Origin: JASFRS01 sp050114795
Lineage (GTDB): Bacteria; Pseudomonadota; Alphaproteobacteria; Sphingomonadales; CAKZYD01
Direction of reading: 5' to 3'
Assembly (NCBI GenBank): GCA_050114795.1
Contig: JASFRS010000139.1
Location: forward strand, 1-6,575
Length of the DNA stretch: 6,575 nucleotides
A model generated the notes under the pieces. The model worked only from the letters and a program-made list of their open reading frames with translations, was not told the origin of the DNA and searched no databases. This document shows positions 1 through 6,052 of this stretch, piece after piece; positions within the stretch are counted from its first letter, which is position 1, and each line of letters opens with the position of its first letter. The position numbers and the translations under genes are program-made.

Positions 1-968
1 TAAGCCAATTAAGCGACCATGAGAAATTCGGCGGCGTCGTCCCGGAAATCGCTGCGCGCAAACATGGGGAGGTTCTCACCCCCTTGATTGACCGCGCCTT
101 GAAAGATGCCGGACTTGGCTTAAAAGACGTGGATGCTATCGCGGCAACTGCAGGACCCGGACTTATTGGCGGCGTGATTGTGGGCTTAGTCACGGCAAAG
201 GCACTGGCTTTTGCTGCTGATAAACCGCTTTATGCCATCAACCATTTGGAAGGCCATGCTTTATCCCCGCGGCTCGTCGGTGACGTTGAATTTCCTTATT
301 TATTATTGTTGATTTCAGGCGGGCATTGCCAATTGTTGCGCGTTGAAGGCTATGGCCGCTATAAGCGCCTGGGCACGACCATTGATGATGCGGCGGGCGA
401 AGCTTTTGATAAAATCGCCAAAATGCTGGACCTGGGTTATCCCGGCGGACCACGGGTGGAAGCCATTGCAAAACAAGGCAACCCTAAAGCTTTTGATTTT
501 CCAAGGCCTTTGTTGGATGAGAAAAGCTGTCACTTCTCTCTATCCGGATTGAAATCGGCTGTACTACGTCAGGCCAGTGAAATCGCTGATGAACAAGGTC
601 AGTTAACAGAACAGCAAAAAGCGGATTTAGCTGCAAGCTTCCAGGCCGCAGTCGCCGATTGCCTTGAAGACCGGACGCGCAATGCCTTGCACCAAAGCCG
701 GGATATTAAAGCGCTGGTGGTTGCCGGTGGTGTGGCGGCCAATACAGCTATTCGCTCAAAATTAACCGCGCTGGCAGCAGAATTTGATACAGTCTTCATC
801 GCGCCGCCCTTATGGCTGTGTACCGATAATGCGGCCATGATTGCATGGGCAGGGCAGGAAGCCATTAAGGCTGGGAAAGCCGCCGACGGCATGAGTGTGA
901 AAGCCCAGGCCCGCTGGCCGCTTGACCCTGATGCGCAACCGGTACGCGGTGCGGGTGTAAAGGCGTAA
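1..968 (+). CDS. tsaD: tRNA N6-threonylcarbamoyladenosine synthase subunit TsaD (5' truncated)
   Basis: TsaD (Kae1/YgjD family) transfers threonylcarbamoyl from threonylcarbamoyl-AMP to A37 of ANN-decoding tRNAs in the cytoplasm, working with TsaB and TsaE. The frame is open from base 3 with no start codon, so the gene runs in from the left. 321 residues are visible, and by comparison with the family (about 340 residues) only the N-terminal strand and first ATP-binding segment are missing. Visible hallmarks are the early GGVVPEIAAR segment, the HLEGH metal-binding pair at bases 243-257, the LISGGH nucleotide-binding loop, DDAAGEAFDK, LSGLKSAV, VVAGGVAAN and the C-terminal LCTDNAAMIAWAG. An ATG or TTG at base 84 or later is not the true start, because conserved sequence lies upstream of it. 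gpsA follows after 25 bp on the same strand, suggesting an operon. Identification is secure. Confidence 0.97.
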   Translation, partial: SQLSDHEKFGGVVPEIAARKHGEVLTPLIDRALKDAGLGLKDVDAIAATAGPGLIGGVIVGLVTAKALAFAADKPLYAINHLEGHALSPRLVGDVEFPYLLLLISGGHCQLLRVEGYGRYKRLGTTIDDAAGEAFDKIAKMLDLGYPGGPRVEAIAKQGNPKAFDFPRPLLDEKSCHFSLSGLKSAVLRQASEIADEQGQLTEQQKADLAASFQAAVADCLEDRTRNALHQSRDIKALVVAGGVAANTAIRSKLTALAAEFDTVFIAPPLWLCTDNAAMIAWAGQEAIKAGKAADGMSVKAQARWPLDPDAQPVRGAGVKA

Positions 969-993
969 GAGAACAAAAAGAATAGAGGCAGAT

Positions 994-1986
994 ATGACCA
1001 AAATCTCAGTCATCGGTGGCGGCGCATGGGGCACGGCACTGGCCTGCGTCGCAGCGAAAGCGGGAAATGAAACCCAGCTTTGGGCGCGCGAGGGTGAGGT
1101 GGTGGAGGCCATTAATGAACGCCATGAAAATGAGGTTTTTCTCAAAGGCGTGGCTTTACCTACCTCCATTAAAGCGACCTCTGACATAGCGCAGGCTGGG
1201 GAAGCGGATGTGATTCTTATGGTCCCGCCCGCTCAATATTTGCGCGCCATATTGAAAGATTTGCTCCCGCACATCAAAAGCGACACACCCCTCGTGCTGT
1301 GCTCAAAAGGAATTGAACAGAATAGCGGGCTTTTAATGACTGACGTGGCGGTGCAAGTGGCGCCTGAACATCCCATAGCTGTTCTTTCAGGCCCAACCTT
1401 CGCAGCAGAAGTGGCGCGCGGCTTGCCCACAGCCGTGACGATTGCAGCAGAAGATGCGAGCCTTGCAGAATCCATTACAGAGATTTTAGGCCAGAAGAAT
1501 TTCCGGCCCTATGTCAGTGATGACATTGTCGGCGCGGAAATTGGGGGCGCAGTGAAAAACGTGCTGGCCATCGCCTGCGGCATTGTTGCCGGGCGCAAGC
1601 TTGGCGAAAACGCACGGGCCTCACTTATTACGCGGGGCCTCGCTGAAATGCTGCGTTTTGGTGTCGCAAAGGGGGCAAAGAAAGAAACGCTGATGGGCCT
1701 GTCGGGTCTCGGCGATTTGATTCTTACCTGTTCCAGCCTGCAATCCCGCAATATGTCTTTGGGTGCGGCTTTGGGTGAAGGGCAAAGTTTAGAAGAGATT
1801 TTGGCGACCCGTAATTCCGTATCCGAAGGGGCTTTCACCGCACCAATACTTGATAAATTAGCCCGGGATATGGGCGTCGACATGCCAATTGTGCGCGCTG
1901 TTAACGGGATTTTGAATGAAGGTTTAGATGTAGAAAAGGCGATGGCTGAGCTACTTTCAAGGCCGTTTAGAAAGGAATCACAATAA
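994..1986 (+). CDS. gpsA: NAD(P)-dependent glycerol-3-phosphate dehydrogenase
   Basis: GpsA reduces dihydroxyacetone phosphate to sn-glycerol 3-phosphate in the cytoplasm, supplying the backbone for phospholipids. The 330-residue protein is of normal family length (E. coli 339). It opens with the Rossmann glycine motif GGGAWGTA (residues 8-15). It also carries CSKGIE (103-108), SGPTFAAEV (132-140), the catalytic lysine in GGAVKN (K188), GLSGLGDL with D241, the SRN signature (251-253) and EGAFTA (278-283). The ATG at 994 is preceded by AGAGG at 984-988 with a 5-nt spacer, and the glycine motif begins seven codons in, so this start fits. The gene lies 25 bp after tsaD and its TAA stop overlaps the next gene's ATG, so it is probably co-transcribed and translationally coupled. 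Nothing is missing from the active site. Confidence 0.97.
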   Translation: MTKISVIGGGAWGTALACVAAKAGNETQLWAREGEVVEAINERHENEVFLKGVALPTSIKATSDIAQAGEADVILMVPPAQYLRAILKDLLPHIKSDTPLVLCSKGIEQNSGLLMTDVAVQVAPEHPIAVLSGPTFAAEVARGLPTAVTIAAEDASLAESITEILGQKNFRPYVSDDIVGAEIGGAVKNVLAIACGIVAGRKLGENARASLITRGLAEMLRFGVAKGAKKETLMGLSGLGDLILTCSSLQSRNMSLGAALGEGQSLEEILATRNSVSEGAFTAPILDKLARDMGVDMPIVRAVNGILNEGLDVEKAMAELLSRPFRKESQ

Positions 1987-2276
1987 TGATTTTCTCCGCC
2001 TATTGTCTGGACGGCGTCAAAGGCCCGCAAATTCGGGCCTCAGACGTGCGCACCCAGCATCTTGCCCATTTGGAAGAAGCTGGCGATATGTTGAAATTCG
2101 CCGGACCGCTCTTGAATGCCGATTGCGTGCCTATTGGCAGTCTTTTGATGTTCGAAGCAGAAAATGCCAAAGCCGCCTGGGCCTTTTTGGACAAAGACCC
2201 CTATTCCAAAGCCGGACTATTTGAACGCATTGATTTGCGCGCGGTAAAAGCCGTGAAAGGCGCGTGGATCGATTAA
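1986..2276 (+). CDS. YciI-family (YCII domain) protein
   Basis: This small 96-residue protein has a single YCII domain, a dimeric ferredoxin-like fold. Some family members have been proposed or shown to be small enzymes (for example in chloroaromatic degradation), but most have no defined reaction, and none can be assigned here. Visible family features are the N-terminal strand FSAYCLDG, a conserved histidine in RTQHLAHL (H25), the turn KFAGPLL (residues 37-43), and the C-terminal DPYSKAGLF (71-79). The start codon shares its A with the gpsA stop (TAATG), and its Shine-Dalgarno AAAGGA (1971-1976, 9-nt spacer) lies inside gpsA, which points to translational coupling. A YCII gene after tsaD-gpsA is a familiar alphaproteobacterial arrangement (recalled, not checked). 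Its stop overlaps the stop of the convergent transporter gene by four bases. Confidence 0.9.
   Translation: MIFSAYCLDGVKGPQIRASDVRTQHLAHLEEAGDMLKFAGPLLNADCVPIGSLLMFEAENAKAAWAFLDKDPYSKAGLFERIDLRAVKAVKGAWID
2021..2040 (+). other. Perfect 7-bp inverted repeat inside the YciI-family gene
   Basis: AGGCCCG at 2021-2027 and CGGGCCT at 2034-2040 are perfect inverted copies separated by the 6-nt loop CAAATT. The transcript would form a GC-rich hairpin about 35 bases after the YciI start codon. There is no run of U after it, so it does not look like an intrinsic terminator. It may be an mRNA structure or simply a product of the coding sequence. Confidence 0.4.
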
Positions 2277-3163
2277 GTTTTCTTATCAAGCCGGGCGATG
2301 AATATCGCAATAAGCACAATGGCCCCGCCGATGATTTCTATCGGGGCTATGCCTTCTCCAAATAAGAACCAGGCAATGATTGCCGCTAGAACCGGCTGTA
2401 ACAGCAGGCTTAACGCGCCAAAGGTGATGGGCAGATGGGCAAAGGCATAGACAATCAACCCCTGCCCCAGCACCTGCGATATTAAGGCCAGACCAATAAG
2501 CACCCACCAACCATCAAAAGAGGCTGGTAAAATACTTTCCCCTAAAACAGTCATGATGATGGCGAGGAACAGCGCGGCCGCACCGCTGGTGTAAAGATTG
2601 ACATGCATGGCCCCCGCAAACACCCGAGCATTGGCCACACTCAGCATATAACCCGCATAACAGGCGGCTGTAATGATGCCCAATATATCACCCTTTAAAC
2701 GCGTTCCGCCTAATTCCACATTCTGCGAAGTGAGAAGCGCAATCCCCAGCGCTGCACAAGCGAGCGCCGCCCAGGTTGGTCGGCCCAGGCTTTGACGGCG
2801 GAATAAAAAGATATAGGCCGCCACAAAAAACGGCGCGAGATTGGCCAGCAAAGTCGCATTGGCCACGCTGGTCCATAAGATAGAGACATGCCAGAAGCTT
2901 AAATCCGCGGAAAAAAACGCCCCGGCGATAATAAGTGCCCGGCGGTGTTCGGCTTTAAGTTTGAACCGCGGCAATCCCTTGTGCTGATAAAATAACAAAA
3001 GCCAGACCATGGGCACAGCCAGCGTACAGCGCCAAAAAGCCGTTGCTGTTGGTCCTACATCGCTTAAACGCACGAATATCGGCGCAAGTGCAATAGCACA
3101 GGCGCCCAATAACATGGCACCCAGCGCAAGCAGAGGTATGGACTTTGTTTCATCAACGCTCAT
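2273..3163 (-). CDS. EamA-domain (drug/metabolite transporter superfamily) inner-membrane permease
   Basis: This is a 296-residue DMT-superfamily permease with two EamA repeats. Ten hydrophobic segments are visible, at roughly residues 11-33, 37-60, 74-95, 99-120, 129-145, 156-178, 189-207, 218-241, 245-267 and 274-291. Family-typical text includes SVANATLLANLAPFFVA at the end of the first repeat and, in the second, QPVLAAIIAWFLFGEGI followed by IEIIGGAIVLIAIF. Members move amino acids, nucleosides or other metabolites, usually by export, but the substrate cannot be inferred here. The ATG at 3163 is the only plausible start near the first helix, although the sequence before it (GCGGCATTC) is a poor ribosome-binding site. 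The gene is convergent to the YciI gene, sharing TTAA, and divergent from the methyltransferase gene, so it is probably transcribed alone. Confidence 0.93.
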   Translation of the reverse strand: MSVDETKSIPLLALGAMLLGACAIALAPIFVRLSDVGPTATAFWRCTLAVPMVWLLLFYQHKGLPRFKLKAEHRRALIIAGAFFSADLSFWHVSILWTSVANATLLANLAPFFVAAYIFLFRRQSLGRPTWAALACAALGIALLTSQNVELGGTRLKGDILGIITAACYAGYMLSVANARVFAGAMHVNLYTSGAAALFLAIIMTVLGESILPASFDGWWVLIGLALISQVLGQGLIVYAFAHLPITFGALSLLLQPVLAAIIAWFLFGEGIAPIEIIGGAIVLIAIFIARLDKKT

Positions 3164-3180
3164 GAATGCCGCATCGCAGA

Positions 3181-3199
3181 CTTGTGCGCCACGCGCAAG
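3181..3199. other. Imperfect inverted repeat in the divergent control region
   Basis: CTTGTGCGC at 3181-3189 and GCGCAAG at 3193-3199 pair across the 3-nt spacer CAC, with one bulged T. The core TGCGC-CAC-GCGCA is perfect. It lies 18-36 bp upstream of the transporter start, so it could be a hairpin in that gene's leader or a binding site. Only the symmetry is seen; the role is a guess. Confidence 0.3.
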
Positions 3200-3208
3200 C
3201 GCTTTCTC

Positions 3209-3237
3209 TTGTCCATTGCAGCCACAAGTTTTAGAAT
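3209..3237 (+). promoter_or_regulatory. Candidate sigma-70-type promoter for the exported methyltransferase gene
   Basis: TTGTCC at 3209-3214 serves as a -35 element (four of six consensus bases) and TAGAAT at 3232-3237 as a -10 element (five of six), with an ideal 17-bp spacer. Transcription would begin near 3243-3245, giving a leader of about 20 bases that contains the AGAAGGA ribosome-binding site. This is the best match I found in the 101-bp divergent region. It is a consensus match only. Confidence 0.45.
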
Positions 3238-3264
3238 CTTTTATGAAAGAAAAAGAAGGACCGG

Positions 3265-4071
3265 ATGATGCGCCTCATTGCCTTGATTGCTCTTTGTCTG
3301 TGCACAACGACCCAGGCCGTGGCCGATGAGGCCTTGCAAAAGGCTATTCAAGATAATGTCTATCGCAGTGAACGCGAAATCGCCCGGGATATTTATCGCC
3401 ACCCTTATGAAACGCTCAGCTTTTTCGGCATCAAGCCTGATATGATGGTTGCGGAAATCCAACCCGGCGGCGGCTGGTACACCAATATTTTAGCGCCTTA
3501 TCTTAAAGAGGACGGCAGCTATATCGCCGTAAACTACTCCCCCAATCTGATGCAGGACCCACAGCGCAGACAAGCCTATCAACGCTGGGGAGAGCTGTTC
3601 ACAGCAGATGAGGAAAAATTCGGCCCCCATGCCAAAACGGCCTTCATGGGCGGTGGATCCCTTATAGCAGAAGCAAACAGCCTGGATATGATTCTAACTA
3701 TGCGCGAATGGCATAATTATATCGCCAGCGGACTGGCAAATGTCCTGGCCCATGAGTTTTTCCGCGTATTAAAACCTGGTGGCGTATTAGGCGTGGTCCA
3801 GCATCGGGCCAATCCGAAAAACCCAACACGCTTTGGCCAAAACACAGGCTATGTCCGTGAGGATTATCTCATCAATGTCATGGAAGGCGCGGGCTTTAAA
3901 CTTGAAGCGAAATCAGAGATAAATGCCAACCCCCGCGATACGGCAGACTGGCCACGCGGCGTTTGGACCTTGCCACCAAGTCTGGCGCTAAGAGATGAAA
4001 ATCGGGATTTCTATCTGGATATTGGTGAGTCTGACCGTATGACGCTGAAATTCGTCAAGCCTGAGCGTTAA
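3265..4071 (+). CDS. Predicted exported SAM-dependent methyltransferase (COG4798 type)
   Basis: The 268-residue protein starts with a Sec-type signal peptide: MMRL, a hydrophobic stretch to about residue 16, then AVA before DE, predicting cleavage after A20. The remainder resembles the predicted methyltransferases grouped as COG4798. It has RHP (45-47), FFGIKP, a glycine-rich SAM loop in the variant form EIQPGGGWYT (64-73) instead of the usual DxGxGxG, LDMILTMREWHN (140-151), FFRVLKPGGVL (165-175), and the C-terminal IGESDRMTLKFVKP. The substrate is unknown, and activity in the periplasm is puzzling because SAM is cytoplasmic. AGAAGGA at 3254-3260 is 4 nt from the ATG at 3265 and 7 nt from the ATG at 3268, so the second ATG may be the real start. 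Its stop overlaps the SDHAF4 gene stop on the other strand. Confidence 0.85.
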   Translation: MMRLIALIALCLCTTTQAVADEALQKAIQDNVYRSEREIARDIYRHPYETLSFFGIKPDMMVAEIQPGGGWYTNILAPYLKEDGSYIAVNYSPNLMQDPQRRQAYQRWGELFTADEEKFGPHAKTAFMGGGSLIAEANSLDMILTMREWHNYIASGLANVLAHEFFRVLKPGGVLGVVQHRANPKNPTRFGQNTGYVREDYLINVMEGAGFKLEAKSEINANPRDTADWPRGVWTLPPSLALRDENRDFYLDIGESDRMTLKFVKPER

Positions 4072-4211
4072 AAATCACTGGCTATTCCGCCCGATTCCCA
4101 ATCACCATAGCGTGTTGGTTCAGGGCCTTTGGGGCCTCCGACTTCTTTTTCCTGTTTCTCTTTTGCAGGCTTGCCACTTTGGTCCTGCTGTTTATTCTCT
4201 TTGTCCGACAT
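4068..4211 (-). CDS. Succinate dehydrogenase assembly factor 4 (SDHAF4/DUF1674) family protein
   Basis: This is a very short gene, 47 codons plus TAA. The first 24 residues are polar and rich in K, E and Q, probably disordered. The rest (residues 26-47) is the family signature: GPKGPEPTRYGDWE followed by a tail ending in SDF. In mitochondria SDHAF4 (yeast Sdh8) binds flavinylated SdhA and helps it join SdhB while limiting oxidative damage. The bacterial relatives are annotated by homology, and a role in complex II assembly in the cytoplasm is inferred here. The ATG at 4211 has GGGAG (complement of 4220-4224) 8 nt upstream, a good ribosome-binding site. It is convergent with the methyltransferase gene, overlapping it by four bases (TTAA), and divergent from the dehydrogenase gene by 35 bp. 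At 47 residues it is on the short side for the family, but the conserved C-terminus is complete. Confidence 0.88.
   Translation of the reverse strand: MSDKENKQQDQSGKPAKEKQEKEVGGPKGPEPTRYGDWESGGIASDF
4171..4198 (+). promoter_or_regulatory. Weak candidate promoter for the short-chain dehydrogenase gene
   Basis: TTGCCA at 4171-4176 (five of six -35 bases) and TATTCT at 4193-4198 (four of six -10 bases) are 16 bp apart. Both lie inside the SDHAF4 gene on the opposite strand. Because only 35 bp separate the two divergent start codons, any promoter for the dehydrogenase is likely to sit there. This is a consensus match only. Confidence 0.25.
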
Positions 4212-4246
4212 GGGGGAATCTCCCGTGGATAACAATTAAGGGATAA

Positions 4247-5065
4247 ATGGGCGTGAAATCATTTGAAGGCAAGGTTTTTGCAGTCACCGGGGCGGCGTCA
4301 GGCATTGGTCGGGCGCTGGCATTGGACCTGAGCGCGCAGGGCGCAAAGCTCGCTCTATGTGATAAAAATGCGGAAGGTCTTGCAGAAACGGCCAAGATGC
4401 TTGGCAACAGTCATCATTTCACCCAGGTCCTGGATGTCACTGACAAAGCGGCGATGGAAAATTTCGCAAAAGCCACTTTGGATAATTTCGGCTGCATCGA
4501 TGGGGTCATCAATAACGCCGGTGTGTCCGTCGTTGTACCCGCAGATGCCATGAAACGGGAAGATTTCGAATGGCAGATGTCGATTAATTTCTGGGGGGTC
4601 ATTAACGGGACTGAGGCCTTTTTACCTCATATCAAGAAAAGCAAAGACGGTATTATCTGCAATATCTCTTCGGTTTTCGGCCTTATCGGATTTCCTGCCC
4701 AGGCGGCTTATAATGCGTCCAAATTTGCGGTACGTGGTTATACCGAGGCGCTGCGGCATGAACTCGCGCAAAGTGACCCAAATGTTTTGGTGTCCTGCGT
4801 GCATCCCGGTGGCATTAAAACTCCGATTGTGAAAAACGCCCGCTTCATTTCAGGTCTTGGTGGTGAAGACCATGAAAAGGCAAATCAGCTTTTTGAAGCC
4901 AATGCACCCACCACCCCTGAAAAGGCGGCTCAAGTCATCACAAAGGGATTAAGAAGGGGCAAGCAACGCATATTAATTGGGCCAGATGCCAAGGTGATTG
5001 ACATCATACAACGCTTGATGCCGGTGAGCTATTTCAAGCTCTTGGGACGCCTGTTACGCGCTTGA
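4247..5065 (+). CDS. Short-chain dehydrogenase/reductase (SDR) family oxidoreductase
   Basis: This is a classical SDR of 272 residues, cytoplasmic and NAD(P)-dependent. The cofactor loop TGAASGIG is at residues 14-21. An aspartate at the end of the second strand (LCDKN, D39) suggests a preference for NAD(H). DV (63-64), NNAG (89-92) and the structural N114 follow. The catalytic set is complete: S142, Y155 and K159 in YNASK, then HPGGIKTP (186-193). The C-terminal extension, about residues 225-272 and ending in a basic, hydrophobic helix (YFKLLGRLLRA), resembles SDRs often annotated near lipid metabolism, but the substrate cannot be named. AAGGGA (4238-4243) precedes the ATG at 4247 by only 3 nt. 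A GTG at 4253 is better spaced and could be the true start, costing two residues. Its TGA stop lies inside the heat-shock promoter of htpX. Confidence 0.92.
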   Translation: MGVKSFEGKVFAVTGAASGIGRALALDLSAQGAKLALCDKNAEGLAETAKMLGNSHHFTQVLDVTDKAAMENFAKATLDNFGCIDGVINNAGVSVVVPADAMKREDFEWQMSINFWGVINGTEAFLPHIKKSKDGIICNISSVFGLIGFPAQAAYNASKFAVRGYTEALRHELAQSDPNVLVSCVHPGGIKTPIVKNARFISGLGGEDHEKANQLFEANAPTTPEKAAQVITKGLRRGKQRILIGPDAKVIDIIQRLMPVSYFKLLGRLLRA

Positions 5066-5092
5066 AACGCGCGGATTTCAACCCCACATATA
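5061..5092 (+). promoter_or_regulatory. Heat-shock (RpoH/sigma-32) type promoter for htpX
   Basis: CTTGAA (5061-5066, followed by a further A) matches the sigma-32 -35 element. CCCCACATA (5082-5090) matches the -10 consensus CCCCATNTA at all defined positions but one. The 15-bp spacer falls in the accepted range. Transcription should start near 5097-5100, leaving a leader of about 20 bases with the GGAG site. HtpX is a classic heat-shock gene, so position and function agree. The -35 element contains the TGA stop of the preceding gene. Confidence 0.75.
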
Positions 5093-5108
5093 AACCTGGT
5101 TTTGCCAT

Positions 5109-5112
5109 GGAG
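5109..5112 (+). promoter_or_regulatory. Ribosome binding site of htpX
   Basis: GGAG lies 6 nt before the ATG at 5119. It fixes the start of htpX, and with the promoter at 5061-5092 it makes a very short leader likely. Confidence 0.7.
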
Positions 5113-5118
5113 ATTTGA

Positions 5119-6033
5119 ATGAACTGGTTTCGGACCACCTTGCTATTAAGCGTAATGACCGCGCTCTTTGTGGGCGTTGGCTATATGCTGGGCGGAACAG
5201 GCGGCATGGTTATCGCCTTTGTTGTCGCCGTTCTTATGAACGTCTTCGCCTATTGGAATAGCGACAAAATGGTCCTGCGCATGCATGGTGCGCGGCAAAT
5301 TGACCGCCGTGAAGCGCCGGACTTTTACGACATGATCGCCAATTTATCTGCGCGCGCCGGACTGCCCATGCCCAAGGTTTATATTATCGACACGCCGCAG
5401 CCCAATGCCTTTGCCACCGGGCGCAACCCGGAAAATGCAGCCGTTGCAGCAACAACCGGGCTTCTGAACATGCTTAGCCGGGATGAAATCGAAGGCGTTA
5501 TGGCGCATGAGCTGGGCCATGTGAAAAACCGCGATACTTTGACTATGACAATTACCGCGACCATTGCCGGTGCCATTGCCATGCTGGCCAATTTCGGCCT
5601 CTTTTTCGGTGGCCGCCGCGATAATGCATTTGGTATTATCGGTGTTCTCCTTGTGGCTATTTTGGCCCCCATCGCCGCCATGTTGGTTCAAATGGCAATC
5701 AGCCGGACAAGGGAATATTCTGCTGATCGTGCGGGTGCTGAAATTTCAGGCAATCCAACAGCCCTTGCCAATGCGCTTGAGAAAATCCAAGCCGGAGCGT
5801 CCCGCGTGGTGAATGAGCGCGCGGAAGAAAATCCAGCGACCGCCCATATGTTTATCATCAACCCTTTAAGCGGGCAGCATATGGATAATCTCTTCTCAAC
5901 CCACCCAAAAACGGGAAACAGGATTGCAGAATTGAATAAATTAGCGCAAACCATGGGCGTTAGACATGAACGCACCCGTGATGATGCGCGCTGGCAACGC
6001 TATGGCAGCCGTCGCCGTGGTCCCTGGGGCTAG
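5119..6033 (+). CDS. htpX: Protease HtpX (M48B membrane zinc metalloprotease)
   Basis: HtpX is an inner-membrane, zinc-dependent endoprotease that degrades misfolded membrane proteins alongside FtsH. The 304-residue protein has four hydrophobic segments (about 6-26, 29-46, 145-164 and 172-194). The zinc motif HELGH is at 130-134, and the third ligand glutamate is E199 in SRTREYSADRAGA. PNAFATG (95-101) and the C-terminal LFSTHPKTGNRIAEL are also typical. Length is normal for the family (E. coli 293). The protease domain between helices two and three faces the cytoplasm in characterised homologues. The gene has its own heat-shock type promoter 27 bp upstream, and rsmB follows after 19 bp. The tail is basic and ends RRRGPWG. 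All catalytic residues are present. Confidence 0.97.
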   Translation: MNWFRTTLLLSVMTALFVGVGYMLGGTGGMVIAFVVAVLMNVFAYWNSDKMVLRMHGARQIDRREAPDFYDMIANLSARAGLPMPKVYIIDTPQPNAFATGRNPENAAVAATTGLLNMLSRDEIEGVMAHELGHVKNRDTLTMTITATIAGAIAMLANFGLFFGGRRDNAFGIIGVLLVAILAPIAAMLVQMAISRTREYSADRAGAEISGNPTALANALEKIQAGASRVVNERAEENPATAHMFIINPLSGQHMDNLFSTHPKTGNRIAELNKLAQTMGVRHERTRDDARWQRYGSRRRGPWG

Positions 6034-6052
6034 AAATTTAAGACGCCTTTAA

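Noticed and set aside
1509..2030. A 173-codon open frame on the minus strand opposite gpsA
   Set aside because: It lies almost wholly antisense to a well-conserved gene, its product is serine- and proline-rich with no recognisable domain, and it is best explained as a codon-bias shadow.
3009..3329. A 106-codon plus-strand open frame spanning the transporter start and the divergent control region
   Set aside because: It overlaps two well-supported genes in other frames and matches nothing I recognise, so it is a shadow frame.
4227..4237. GGATAACAATT, identical to part of the E. coli lac operator
   Set aside because: Only one half of the operator matches, the other arm is absent, and the AT-rich bases lead into the ribosome-binding site of the dehydrogenase gene. 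Coincidence is likely.
5344..5691. Open frames of 100 and 115 codons antisense to htpX
   Set aside because: Both lie inside the conserved protease core of htpX, and their low-complexity products show no family features.
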